Positions 17,517 through 26,055 of a stretch of 64,000 nucleotides of DNA are shown here, in pieces; the first letter of the stretch is position 1; the number at the start of each line of letters is the position of its first letter. The position numbers and the translations under genes were made by a program. The notes below the pieces were generated by a model. That model searched no databases. It worked only from the letters and a program-made list of their open reading frames with translations, and was not told the origin of the DNA. The DNA is from Arthrobacter_M sp030063245 (GTDB taxonomy: Bacteria; Actinomycetota; Actinomycetes; Actinomycetales; Micrococcaceae): the NCBI RefSeq assembly GCF_051131705.1, contig NZ_CP180316.1, positions 2,480,001 to 2,544,000 of the forward strand, written 5' to 3'.

Positions 17517-19148
17517 ATGGAGACACCGGAGGCGCAGGAGCATTTCGGCGGGGACGGTCACCCCGCCGGTGCGGGGGCGTTGCCCGGTGCGTGGTCCATG
17601 GCGGCGATCGTGGGCGCCGATCCCTCATCGTTGGCGGCGTTGCTGGGCCGTGTGGCGGTTGATCAACTCGATTTCGACCAGGGAGTGGCGGTGCTGACCG
17701 GGGCAGCGAGAACCCGCAACTGGCTCGACGCCCTCGAGGCCAGATTGTTGGCCCGGCTCAAGGACCAGGCGCTGAACGGGATCCGCACCGGTGACACCGG
17801 CCCCACCCAGGCCCACCTGAACCTGGCGGAGTCCGTGGCCATCATGGAAGCGGCGACCACACTCAAACTCTCCGAGGGCCAAACGCATAAACTCCTCGAT
17901 ACCTCCTGCGCCCTGGTCGACACCTTCCCGGCAACCCTGGCCCTGATGGAAACCGGGGCCCTCTCCCAGCCTTGCGCCGCCGTCCTGGTCGACCAGGGCC
18001 AGGGACTTGACGCCGCGGGCAGGGACATCTTCGAGACCCGGCTGCTCGAACGAGCCCCGGAACTGACCCGGGACCAGCTCAACGGCCGGGCGCACCGGCT
18101 GCGGTGCAGGCTCGACCCGGAATCCCTGAGCGTGCGCCACCGCAGGGCCCTAGCCGGACGGCGGATTTACCTGTCCCCGGGACCGGACGGGATGGCGTGG
18201 CTACATGCCCTGCTCCCGGCCGAGGCCGCGTTCTCCGCCCATAACCGGATCACCGCGGCCGCGGCCACCCTGCAGGGCCCCGACGAGGAACGCACCCCGG
18301 CCCAGCTGCGCGCCGATGTCCTCACCGACCTGCTCATCAACGCCGGGGTCAGCACGCTGGGCGCTGAAACCGTCCAGCTCCCCGAACCGTGCGGGAGCGC
18401 TCCGTCCAGAGGCGCGTTGCCGCGCTACCTGATCCGGCGGCCGGCCCCGAATCCCGGCCCGATCCCGGCCACAGGTCCCCGGATCCCGGCATCCCCACCC
18501 CATTTCCACAAGGACCAGCCCCCCGCCGGACACCCGCGCCCGGGCCGCTACCTACGCCCCGGCGCCCCCACCACGGCATCACACAACAGCCCGCCACCGG
18601 GGACCAGCCCACCACCGGGGACCGGTCCGGACCTGGGCCGGGAGAAGATTGACTACCGTAGGATCAAGGCCGAGGTATTCATCACCGTCCCGGTCTGGAC
18701 CGCGATGGGTAAATCCGACGAACCCGGATATATGGAGGGCTACGGACCCATCCCAGCCGAGACCGCCCGCAGGATTACCGCCGAACAACCGAGCTTCTAC
18801 CGCGTCCTGACCCATCCCCACACCGGAGCCAGGCTTTCCGTGGGCCGAACAGCCTACCGGACCCCGGCCGATATACGCCGCGAAAACCGGCTCCGCCACC
18901 CCACCTGCGAATTCCCCGGCTGCCTGCGCCTGTCCCGGAACTGCGACAACGACCACATCTTCGACTGGTCCAAAAACGGTGTCTCCAGCGGCACCAACAC
19001 CGGACCCAAATGCGGCCCCCACCACCTGATCAAACACAAGACCGGATGGGCCGACACCCGCCAGCCCGACGGCTCCCTGAAATGGCTCTCACCCGGCGGC
19101 AAAATCTACACCACCCGCACCGACGACCTCGACATCGCCCCCTTCTGA
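17517..19148 (+). CDS. DUF222 / HNH endonuclease domain protein (13E12 repeat family)
   Basis: The 543-residue protein has an N-terminal DUF222 region (about 20-330), a long proline-rich linker, and a C-terminal HNH nuclease module with CEFPGCLRLSRNCDNDHI near residues 463-480 and GPKCGPHHLIKH after it. The two Cys pairs and the DH and HH blocks are complete. The family is multi-copy in Arthrobacter and mycobacteria and is thought to be mobile, but its role is unproven. The ATG at 17517 was chosen because the family homology begins there; the ribosome binding site is weak (AGG 1 nt upstream). It lies beside a broken SDR gene, as expected of an insertion-prone site. Confidence 0.88.
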   Translation: METPEAQEHFGGDGHPAGAGALPGAWSMAAIVGADPSSLAALLGRVAVDQLDFDQGVAVLTGAARTRNWLDALEARLLARLKDQALNGIRTGDTGPTQAHLNLAESVAIMEAATTLKLSEGQTHKLLDTSCALVDTFPATLALMETGALSQPCAAVLVDQGQGLDAAGRDIFETRLLERAPELTRDQLNGRAHRLRCRLDPESLSVRHRRALAGRRIYLSPGPDGMAWLHALLPAEAAFSAHNRITAAAATLQGPDEERTPAQLRADVLTDLLINAGVSTLGAETVQLPEPCGSAPSRGALPRYLIRRPAPNPGPIPATGPRIPASPPHFHKDQPPAGHPRPGRYLRPGAPTTASHNSPPPGTSPPPGTGPDLGREKIDYRRIKAEVFITVPVWTAMGKSDEPGYMEGYGPIPAETARRITAEQPSFYRVLTHPHTGARLSVGRTAYRTPADIRRENRLRHPTCEFPGCLRLSRNCDNDHIFDWSKNGVSSGTNTGPKCGPHHLIKHKTGWADTRQPDGSLKWLSPGGKIYTTRTDDLDIAPF

Positions 19149-19280
19149 GAGACGCCCCCTGTCCTCACCTATCGGACGCTCTGATTGCAGCTCTGCCCGT
19201 CACCAGCCGTCCCGCCTGAATCCCGGATAGTCCGTGGTCCGTGGTCCCTGGCCGAAGACAAACATGAAAGAATCTACGGT

Positions 19281-21929
19281 ATGGCAGACCACATCCCGGG
19301 CACAGACACGCCCGCCACGACTTCGTCCAATGTTCCCGAGAAACCCGCATTGGAGGGGCTTGAAGCAGTCCTGAGCAAGCGCTGGCGTGAGGAGGGAACC
19401 TATAAGTTTGACCGGAACACCAGCCGGGAGCAGGTCTACTCGATCGACACTCCCCCGCCGACGGCCTCCGGATCCCTGCATGTAGGACATATGTTCTCCT
19501 ACACCCAGACCGACGTACTGGCACGTTACCAGCGGATGCGCGGCAAGAACGTCTTCTATCCGATGGGCTGGGATGACAACGGGCTACCGACCGAACGGCG
19601 TGTACAGAACTATTACGGAGTCCGCTGCGACCCGAAACTGCCCTACGAAGCCGGTTTCACGCCGCCGGCCCAGCCGGCGAAGAATGAGCGCGACTTCATC
19701 CAGATCTCGCGGCGCAACTTCATTGAACTCTGCGAGGTCCTGGCGGTGGAGGACGAGAAGGTCTTCGAGGACCTGTTCAGCACCTTGGGGCTGTCGGTCG
19801 ATTGGGAACTCACCTACCGCACCATTGATGATGCCTCCCGCGCCGTGAGCCAGCGCGCGTTCCTGGCCAACCTGGCCGCCGGCGACGCGTATATGGCCGA
19901 GGCCCCCACGCTCTGGGACGTCACGTTCCGGACCGCCGTGGCGCAGGCCGAGCTGGAGGACCGCGAGCGTCCCGGCGCCTTCCACCGCGTCGCGTTCCAC
20001 CGGCACGACGGCGAAAAGGTCTTCATCGAGACCACCCGCCCGGAGCTGATTCCGGCCTGCGTTGCCCTGGTGGCGCACCCGGATGACGAGCGCTACCAGC
20101 CACTCTTCGGCACCACTGTCACCTCCCCGCTGTACGGCGTCGAGGTCGAGGTCAAGGCGCATCCGCTGGCCAAGCCCGACAAGGGCTCCGGCCTGGTCAT
20201 GGTCTGCACGTTCGGCGACCTGACCGACGTCACCTGGTGGCGCGAGCTGCAGCTCCCCACGCGGGCGATTGTGGGCCGTGACGGGCGCATTCTGGCCGAC
20301 ACTCCGGCATGGGTTAAGGGCGACGGCGTCGCTCATTACGAGGCGCTGGCCGGCAAGACCACCTTCAGCGCCAAGGAGACGGTGGTCGCCCAACTGCGCG
20401 ACAGCGGCGATCTGGACGGCGAACCGAAGCCGATCACGCATACAGTCAACTTCTATGAAAAGGGCGACAAACCACTGGAAGTCGTCACCAGCCGCCAATG
20501 GTATCTGCGCAATGGTGGCCGGGATGCGGACCGGCGTGAACGTCTGACCGGCCGGGGCACAGAAGTCGCCTTCCACCCTGCGTTCATGCGCTCGCGCTAT
20601 GAGAACTGGGTGCAGGGGCTCAACGGCGACTGGCTGGTGTCGCGGCAGCGCTTCTTCGGTGTGCCGATTCCGGTCTGGTACCCGCTCGACACCGCCGGCA
20701 ATCCGGACTACGAGCAGCCGATCCTGCCCGCGGACCAGGCGCTGCCCGTCGATCCGGCTGCCGAACCGGCCCCCGGTTATGAGGAGGCACAGCGCGATCA
20801 GCCCGGCGGATTCACCGGGGATGCCGATGTGTTGGACACCTGGGCCACGTCCTCGCTGACCCCGCAGATTGTGGGCGGCTGGAGCCGGGACGAGGACCTC
20901 TTCGCGAAAGTCTTTCCCTTCGACCTTCGCCCGCAGGGCCACGATATCATCCGGACCTGGTTGTTCTCCAGCGTGGTCCGGGCCGATGCCCTGCAGGGGG
21001 TTGCAGCGTGGAAGCACGCCGCCATTTCGGGCTGGATCCTGGACCCGGACCGCAAGAAGATGTCCAAGTCCAAGGGCAACGTGGTGGTTCCCACCGATGT
21101 TCTCAAGGACTTCGGCTCGGACGCGGTGCGTTATTGGGCGGCTTCGGCCAAGCTCGGCGCGGACACTGCCTACGAGATCGGCCAGATGAAGATCGGCCGC
21201 CGGCTGGCGATCAAGCTGCTCAACGCCTCGAAGTTTGTGCTGAATCTGGGTGCCACCGAGGCCTCGGTACTCACCAGGACTTGGGCGGCCGGTGACCATC
21301 CAGTGTCCAATCCGTTGGATGCTGCGCTGCTCGCTCAGCTGGCCGACGTCGTCGACCAGGCAACGGCGGCGTTCGAGACCTACGACTACGCCCGGGCGCT
21401 GCAGCTGACCGAAACGTTCTTCTGGTCCTTCACCGACAATTATGTGGAACTCATCAAGGACCGTGCCTACGGCGCTGCCGGTGACGTGGAGCAGGCATCC
21501 GTGCTCGCGGCCCTCGCCACCACCTTGGACGCACTACTGCGGCTGTTTGCCCCGTTCATCCCGTTTGCCACCGACGAGGTCTGGTCCTGGTGGCGCAAAG
21601 GGTCTGTGCACCGTGCACCGTGGCCGGCAGCCTACCGGCCCGCAACCGGCGCTGCGGGCGAGAGTGCCGGTGACATCACTATGCTGGCCACCGTCGGTGC
21701 GGCCCTCAGTGGGATCCGCAAGGCCAAGTCCGAGGCCAAGGTTAAGCAGCGCACAGAAGTCCTCAGCGCGACCATCGGCGCGCCGGCCGGTGCGCTGGCC
21801 CGACTGCAGGCAGGGATCGGCGACTTGAAGGCCGCCGGCAACGTCCGCGAACTCACGCTGATTGAGGGCGCCGAACTGTCCGTCGACGCCGTGGTCCTCG
21901 CACCGGCCGAAGAGCCCGCCCAGGCTTAA
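19281..21929 (+). CDS. valS: Valyl-tRNA synthetase
   Basis: ValS charges tRNA-Val and edits threonine. The protein has 882 residues. HIGH appears as LHVGH at 66-70, KMSKSKGN lies near 591-598, and the linking PMGWDDNGLPTERR block and WATSSLTPQ editing/catalytic region are present. The start at 19281 gives the normal N-terminus, although the ribosome binding site is weak (AAAG about 10 nt upstream). No T-box-like leader is visible, unlike ileS. A long inverted repeat follows the stop codon. Confidence 0.97.
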   Translation: MADHIPGTDTPATTSSNVPEKPALEGLEAVLSKRWREEGTYKFDRNTSREQVYSIDTPPPTASGSLHVGHMFSYTQTDVLARYQRMRGKNVFYPMGWDDNGLPTERRVQNYYGVRCDPKLPYEAGFTPPAQPAKNERDFIQISRRNFIELCEVLAVEDEKVFEDLFSTLGLSVDWELTYRTIDDASRAVSQRAFLANLAAGDAYMAEAPTLWDVTFRTAVAQAELEDRERPGAFHRVAFHRHDGEKVFIETTRPELIPACVALVAHPDDERYQPLFGTTVTSPLYGVEVEVKAHPLAKPDKGSGLVMVCTFGDLTDVTWWRELQLPTRAIVGRDGRILADTPAWVKGDGVAHYEALAGKTTFSAKETVVAQLRDSGDLDGEPKPITHTVNFYEKGDKPLEVVTSRQWYLRNGGRDADRRERLTGRGTEVAFHPAFMRSRYENWVQGLNGDWLVSRQRFFGVPIPVWYPLDTAGNPDYEQPILPADQALPVDPAAEPAPGYEEAQRDQPGGFTGDADVLDTWATSSLTPQIVGGWSRDEDLFAKVFPFDLRPQGHDIIRTWLFSSVVRADALQGVAAWKHAAISGWILDPDRKKMSKSKGNVVVPTDVLKDFGSDAVRYWAASAKLGADTAYEIGQMKIGRRLAIKLLNASKFVLNLGATEASVLTRTWAAGDHPVSNPLDAALLAQLADVVDQATAAFETYDYARALQLTETFFWSFTDNYVELIKDRAYGAAGDVEQASVLAALATTLDALLRLFAPFIPFATDEVWSWWRKGSVHRAPWPAAYRPATGAAGESAGDITMLATVGAALSGIRKAKSEAKVKQRTEVLSATIGAPAGALARLQAGIGDLKAAGNVRELTLIEGAELSVDAVVLAPAEEPAQA

Positions 21930-21933
21930 CCCA

Positions 21934-21999
21934 CGCATCGACTAGGCAGTAGATGTCGTTCTCAGGCTCGAGAAGGACATCTACTGCGCAGTCGATGCG
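21934..21999. terminator. Long inverted repeat between valS and the DsbA-family gene
   Basis: Outer arms CGCATCGACT (21934-21943) and AGTCGATGCG (21990-21999) flank inner arms GCAGTAGATGTC (21946-21957) and GACATCTACTGC (21976-21987), with a further TTCTC/GAGAA pair inside. The stem exceeds 25 bp with only two unpaired positions per side. It lies between two converging genes and probably ends transcription in both directions. It resembles the hairpin at 63620-63673, so it may belong to a repeated family. Confidence 0.85.
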
Positions 22000-22019
22000 G
22001 TTTATGGGGCTAAACGGGC

Positions 22020-22655
22020 CTAACCGAACTGCGGGCTCTCCGTCCGGGTGCGCTTGATTTCAAAGAAGTATGGAAAGCCGGCCAGGGTGACCGTGGCATC
22101 CCAAAGACGCCCGGCATCCTCGCCACGCGGTATGCGGGTGATGACGGGGCCGAAGAATGCCGTCCCGTTGAAGGAAACAACCGGCGTTCCGACGTCCTGC
22201 CCGACCAGGTTGATCCCTGCTTCGTGGCTGGCACGCAGCTGCGCGTCGTAGCTGTCCTTCGAGGCATAACCGGCGAGGTCGGCCGGTAACCCTACCTCGG
22301 CAAGGGACTTGGAAATGACCTGATCCAGATCCTCAATGCCTTCGTGATGGATCAGCGTGCCCATGGCGTCGTAGAGCGGCTTGACCACCTGGTCGCCGTG
22401 GAGCTCTTGGGCGGCGATGACGACCCGGACCGGTCCCCACGCATTCTTCAGGAAATTCCGGTAGTCCTCCGAAAGCCCGTCGCGCCCATCGTTGAGGACG
22501 GCAAGGCTCATCACGTGCCACCGCGTGCTGATCCGCCGAACCTTCTCCACCTCGCCGATCCAGCGCGAGGTGGCCCAAGCGAACGGACACATGGGATCAA
22601 ACCAGAAATCAGCTGTATCGGTTCCGGGGTTGGCAGCACTGGCAGCTTCGGTCAC
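22020..22655 (-). CDS. DsbA-family thioredoxin-fold protein (mycothiol-dependent nitroreductase Rv2466c-like)
   Basis: The 211-residue protein begins with DFWFDPMCPFAWATSRW and carries the cis-proline region GTPVVSFNG near residue 160, as in the actinobacterial Rv2466c family, which reacts with mycothiol and reduces oxidised thiols or nitro compounds. The active-site motif here is C23-P-F-A26, so the second cysteine of a CXXC is replaced by alanine, implying monothiol chemistry. There is no signal peptide, so it is cytosolic. It converges with valS across the long inverted repeat. Confidence 0.85.
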   Translation of the reverse strand: MTEAASAANPGTDTADFWFDPMCPFAWATSRWIGEVEKVRRISTRWHVMSLAVLNDGRDGLSEDYRNFLKNAWGPVRVVIAAQELHGDQVVKPLYDAMGTLIHHEGIEDLDQVISKSLAEVGLPADLAGYASKDSYDAQLRASHEAGINLVGQDVGTPVVSFNGTAFFGPVITRIPRGEDAGRLWDATVTLAGFPYFFEIKRTRTESPQFG

Positions 22656-22803
22656 AATTATCTCCTCGTCGGATGGTGGCGGGCAGGCAAACGCTTGTAT
22701 CCCACCCGGTTAAGAACAACCTTTCAGGACAACGTATTCCGGCGTGCCGCGATTCCCCGTGCGGCGGGCCGGCTGTCATTTTCCGAAGGCGACTGCGCGG
22801 AAT

Positions 22804-22833
22804 GCCCAAAGTCGTCTGTCCCAAAGTCGTCTG
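22804..22833. repeat. 15-bp perfect tandem duplication
   Basis: CCCAAAGTCGTCTGT occurs twice head-to-tail in the gap between clpX and the DsbA-family gene. No function is evident. Confidence 0.8.
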
Positions 22834-22873
22834 TACTGATGCGAAGCGCGGGGCCAAAAAAATCGAGACCGGA

Positions 22874-24163
22874 TCAGGCGGATTTATTGCGGCGCTTGGC
22901 CACCACATCGTGCGGAATCAGCGTGGGCTCGGCCGACTTGTTGACCACCTCGGCGGTGATGACCACACTGGCAATATCGTCCCGGCCGGGCAGATCAAAC
23001 ATCACCGGCTGCAGCACTTCTTCCATAATGGCCCGCAGCCCGCGGGCTCCGGTTCCGCGTTCCAACGCCTGGTCGGCAATGGAATCCAGTGCGTCGTTTT
23101 CAAAGACCAACTCCACGCCGTCGAGCATAAACATCTTCTGGTACTGCTTGACCAGGGCATTCTTGGGTTCGGAAAGGATCTGGATCAGGGCCGGCCGGTC
23201 CAGGTGCGAGACCGTGGTGATCACTGGAAGGCGGCCGATGAATTCGGGGATGAGCCCGAACTTGAGCAAATCTTCCGGCATCACATCGCCATAGCTGGCT
23301 TCCTCGCGCTTAAGCGCACTCAGCGGGGCGCCGAAGCCGATCCCCTTCTTGCCAGCCCGCGAGCCGATGATTTCCTCCAGCCCCGCGAAGGCCCCAGCCA
23401 CGATGAACAGCACGTTGGTGGTATCGATCTGGATGAATTCCTGGTGCGGGTGCTTGCGGCCGCCCTGCGGCGGGACCGAGGCAACGGTTCCCTCGAGGAT
23501 TTTCAGCAGTGCCTGCTGAACTCCTTCACCGGAGACATCCCGGGTGATGGACGGGTTTTCGCTCTTGCGTGAAATCTTGTCGATCTCATCGATATAGATG
23601 ATGCCCTGCTCAGCCTTTTTGACATCGTAGTCGGCGGCCTGGATGAGCTTGAGCAGGATGTTTTCGACGTCCTCGCCGACGTAGCCGGCTTCCGTCAGCG
23701 CGGTGGCATCGGCGACGGCGAACGGCACGTTGAGCCGGCGGGCCAAGGTCTGCGCGAGATAGGTTTTACCGCAGCCAGTCGGTCCGATCAGCAGGATATT
23801 GGATTTGGAGAGTTCGACGTCTTCGTGGGCGCCCCCCTCGGCCAGGGCATTGCCCTTGGAACTACGACCGGCTTGGATCCGCTTGTAATGGTTGTAGACC
23901 GCCACTGCCAGCGAACGCTTGGCGGGCTCCTGCCCAATTACGTATTCCTGCAGGAAGTCAAAGATTTCACGTGGCTTGGGCAGTTCAAAAGTGCCCAGAT
24001 CCGCCACCTCGGCCAGTTCCTCTTCGATGATTTCGTTGCAGAGTTCAATGCATTCATCGCAGATATAGACGCCCGGGCCGGCGATGAGCTTCCGGACCTG
24101 CTTCTGGCTCTTGCCACAAAAAGAACACTTCAGTAGATCAGTGCTCTCGCCCAATCGAGCCAT
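22874..24163 (-). CDS. clpX: ATP-dependent Clp protease ATP-binding subunit ClpX
   Basis: ClpX unfolds tagged proteins and feeds them to ClpP. The 429-residue protein has the N-terminal zinc domain with C13, C16, C35 and C38 (CSFCGKS and ICDECIELC), Walker A GPTGCGKT near 124, Walker B IIYIDEIDKI near 187, and an arginine-sensor region RGTGARGLRAIMEEV near the C-terminus. The start at 24163 has GAAAGGG about 8 nt upstream and begins at the usual MARLGES. It lies 186 bp after clpP2 in the same direction and may be co-transcribed or have its own promoter. Confidence 0.98.
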   Translation of the reverse strand: MARLGESTDLLKCSFCGKSQKQVRKLIAGPGVYICDECIELCNEIIEEELAEVADLGTFELPKPREIFDFLQEYVIGQEPAKRSLAVAVYNHYKRIQAGRSSKGNALAEGGAHEDVELSKSNILLIGPTGCGKTYLAQTLARRLNVPFAVADATALTEAGYVGEDVENILLKLIQAADYDVKKAEQGIIYIDEIDKISRKSENPSITRDVSGEGVQQALLKILEGTVASVPPQGGRKHPHQEFIQIDTTNVLFIVAGAFAGLEEIIGSRAGKKGIGFGAPLSALKREEASYGDVMPEDLLKFGLIPEFIGRLPVITTVSHLDRPALIQILSEPKNALVKQYQKMFMLDGVELVFENDALDSIADQALERGTGARGLRAIMEEVLQPVMFDLPGRDDIASVVITAEVVNKSAEPTLIPHDVVAKRRNKSA

Positions 24164-24349
24164 CTGTGTTTCCCTTTCGTGTCTGGCACAAATACGCTTC
24201 CGGCCCGTCGCCGGACCTGCAGCCGGTGCGGTCAATCAAGCTCCCCACCATGCCTCCACTCTAAGCCACAAAGCCCGTCATGGCCGGAAGCCAAACGCCG
24301 GGGCTGCGCACTTTTTGTCCGCTGCCCCGGCGCGCGGGATGTCCCGCCG

Positions 24350-25021
24350 CTATTTGGTGATGGCCTGCGGTTTGATCTTCCGCGGTGCCAGCACCTCGTC
24401 GATCAGACCGTATTCCTTGGCTTCCGCCGCGGTGAGGATCTTATCCCGCTCGATGTCGTTGTTGACCTGCGCCGGCGTCCTGCCGGAGTGATGGGCCAGC
24501 GTCTCTTCGAGCCAGGTCCGCATGCGCATAACCTCGTTGGCCTGGATTTCAATGTCCGAGGCCTGGCCGCCGTCGCCGCCGGACAGCGCCGGCTGGTGGA
24601 TCAGAACGCGGGCGTTGGGCAGCGCCAGGCGCTTGCCGGGGGCACCGGCAGCCAGCAGGACCGCCGCGGCGCTTGCCGCCTGGCCCAGGCACACGGTCTG
24701 GATCTCCGGACGAACAAACTGCATGGTGTCATAAATGGCGGTCATGGCTGTGAACGATCCGCCCGGCGAATTGATGTACAGCGTGATGTCGCGGTCCGGA
24801 TCGGTTGACTCCAGCACCAGCAGCTGCGCCATCACATCGTCCGCCGACGCATCATCGACCTGCACGCCGAGGAAGATGATGCGGTCCTCAAACAGTTTGG
24901 TGTACGGATCCTGGCGCTTGAAACCGTAGGGCGTGCGCTCTTCAAACTGCGGCAGCACGTACCGGTCCGTGGGCATATTGGCGGCGAAGCCACCCGCTGA
25001 CGCTCCGAAATTGTAGGTCAT
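24350..25021 (-). CDS. clpP2: ATP-dependent Clp protease proteolytic subunit (second paralogue, ClpP2 type)
   Basis: This is one of two ClpP subunits that form a mixed barrel protease in actinobacteria. The 223-residue protein has the catalytic Ser117 (GQAASAAAV), His142 (LIHQPALSG) and a likely Asp188 (NNDIERDK). The serine neighbourhood lacks the usual Met after Ser that ClpP1 keeps. It is 52 bp downstream of clpP1 and clearly in the same operon. Confidence 0.96.
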   Translation of the reverse strand: MTYNFGASAGGFAANMPTDRYVLPQFEERTPYGFKRQDPYTKLFEDRIIFLGVQVDDASADDVMAQLLVLESTDPDRDITLYINSPGGSFTAMTAIYDTMQFVRPEIQTVCLGQAASAAAVLLAAGAPGKRLALPNARVLIHQPALSGGDGGQASDIEIQANEVMRMRTWLEETLAHHSGRTPAQVNNDIERDKILTAAEAKEYGLIDEVLAPRKIKPQAITK

Positions 25022-25073
25022 GATTCTCTAAGCTCCTGAAGTAAGTGGGGACGGCGTTGGACGGTCGGTTGGG

Positions 25074-25697
25074 CTATTCCTGTGCGGTACCGCCACCACC
25101 GGAGACGCTTCCCGCATGAGCTGCGATCTTGTCGAAGAAGCCGTATTCCAGCGCTTCCTCCGCCGTGAACCACTTGTCGCGGTCGTTGTCCTTGAGGATT
25201 TTGTCCACTGTCTGACCGGTCTGCTCGGCGGTCAGCTCCGACATGACCTTCTTCATGTGCAGAATCAGCTCCGCCTGGATCTTGATGTCCGACGCGGTGC
25301 CACCGATGCCGCCGGAGGGCTGGTGCATCAGGATCCGCGCATGCGGAGTCGCATAACGCTTGCCCTTGGTGCCCGAGGAGAGGAGGAACTGGCCCATCGA
25401 AGCGGCCAGACCGGTCGCCACAGTGACCACATCATTGGGAATGAATTTCATCGTGTCGTAAATCGCCATGCCCGCGGTCACCGAGCCGCCGGGCGAGTTG
25501 ATGTACAGGAAGATGTCCTTGTCCGGATCCTCCGCCGAGAGCAGCAGCAGCTGGGAGCAGATCACATTCGCGTTGTCATCGCGGACCTCGGAGCCCAGCC
25601 AGATGATCCGCTCCTTGAGCAGACGGTTGAAGATGTAGTCGTCGCGGCCGGCGGGGTCCGCAGTAGCCATCGTCGGGGCTGTGGTTTGCTGTGCCAT
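25074..25697 (-). CDS. clpP1: ATP-dependent Clp protease proteolytic subunit (ClpP1 type)
   Basis: The 207-residue subunit shows catalytic Ser100 (GLAASMGQF), His125 (RILMHQPSGG) and likely Asp170 (LKDNDRDKW). GAGAGG lies about 11 nt before the ATG at 25697. The open frame continues 67 codons upstream without family similarity. The gene follows tig on the same strand and is the first gene of the clpP1-clpP2 unit. A ClgR-like site lies about 156 bp upstream. Confidence 0.96.
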   Translation of the reverse strand: MAQQTTAPTMATADPAGRDDYIFNRLLKERIIWLGSEVRDDNANVICSQLLLLSAEDPDKDIFLYINSPGGSVTAGMAIYDTMKFIPNDVVTVATGLAASMGQFLLSSGTKGKRYATPHARILMHQPSGGIGGTASDIKIQAELILHMKKVMSELTAEQTGQTVDKILKDNDRDKWFTAEEALEYGFFDKIAAHAGSVSGGGGTAQE

Positions 25698-25852
25698 GGT
25701 GAAATTGCCTCTCGCTCGTGATTGCGTGCCGGTTCCACAACTACGGAAACGAGGCACTGTCATCACTGTTATCGCTGAACGTCTCTGCTGAACATCTCTT
25801 CTTGGACAGTAGCCGTTTCGACCGACATTTTGTTTCGTGAAACCGTACTGTT

Positions 25853-25863
25853 CGCTGACGGCG
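25853..25863. promoter_or_regulatory. ClgR-like operator upstream of clpP1
   Basis: CGCTGACGGCG fits the core CGC-Y-N-A-N-R-GCG of the ClgR regulator, which activates clp genes in actinobacteria, and TGTT before it also fits the published left flank. It is the only such match I found in the 25698-26055 gap, which otherwise holds no gene that I can support. The binding claim is inference from the motif and its position. Confidence 0.55.
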
Positions 25864-26019
25864 CATCGTGGCCGGCAGGGCGCACGACGCCGCCGCACAC
25901 CGGCTTAAAGCGCGGCGCCGCCGGTCCCCATAGGAACCAGCGGCGGCCGTCTTTGCTGCCATGCAGTTTCGGCTTTGATTCGGCTCCCACGCCGACGGCC
26001 CGGATCAGCCGTTCTTCAA

Positions 26020-26039
26020 AGCGGCGGAATCACGCCGCT
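26020..26039 (-). terminator. Candidate terminator after tig
   Basis: AGCGGCG and CGCCGCT form a 7-bp stem around a 6-base loop, 16 bp past the tig stop codon. On the minus strand it is followed only by TTG, so termination may be partial. Confidence 0.45.
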
Positions 26040-26055
26040 GGTGGCAGGGCGCCCG

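Noticed and set aside
19584..21299. A 571-codon minus-strand frame opposite valS
   Set aside because: It is the antisense of a fully conserved valS; composition is biased and no motif is present.
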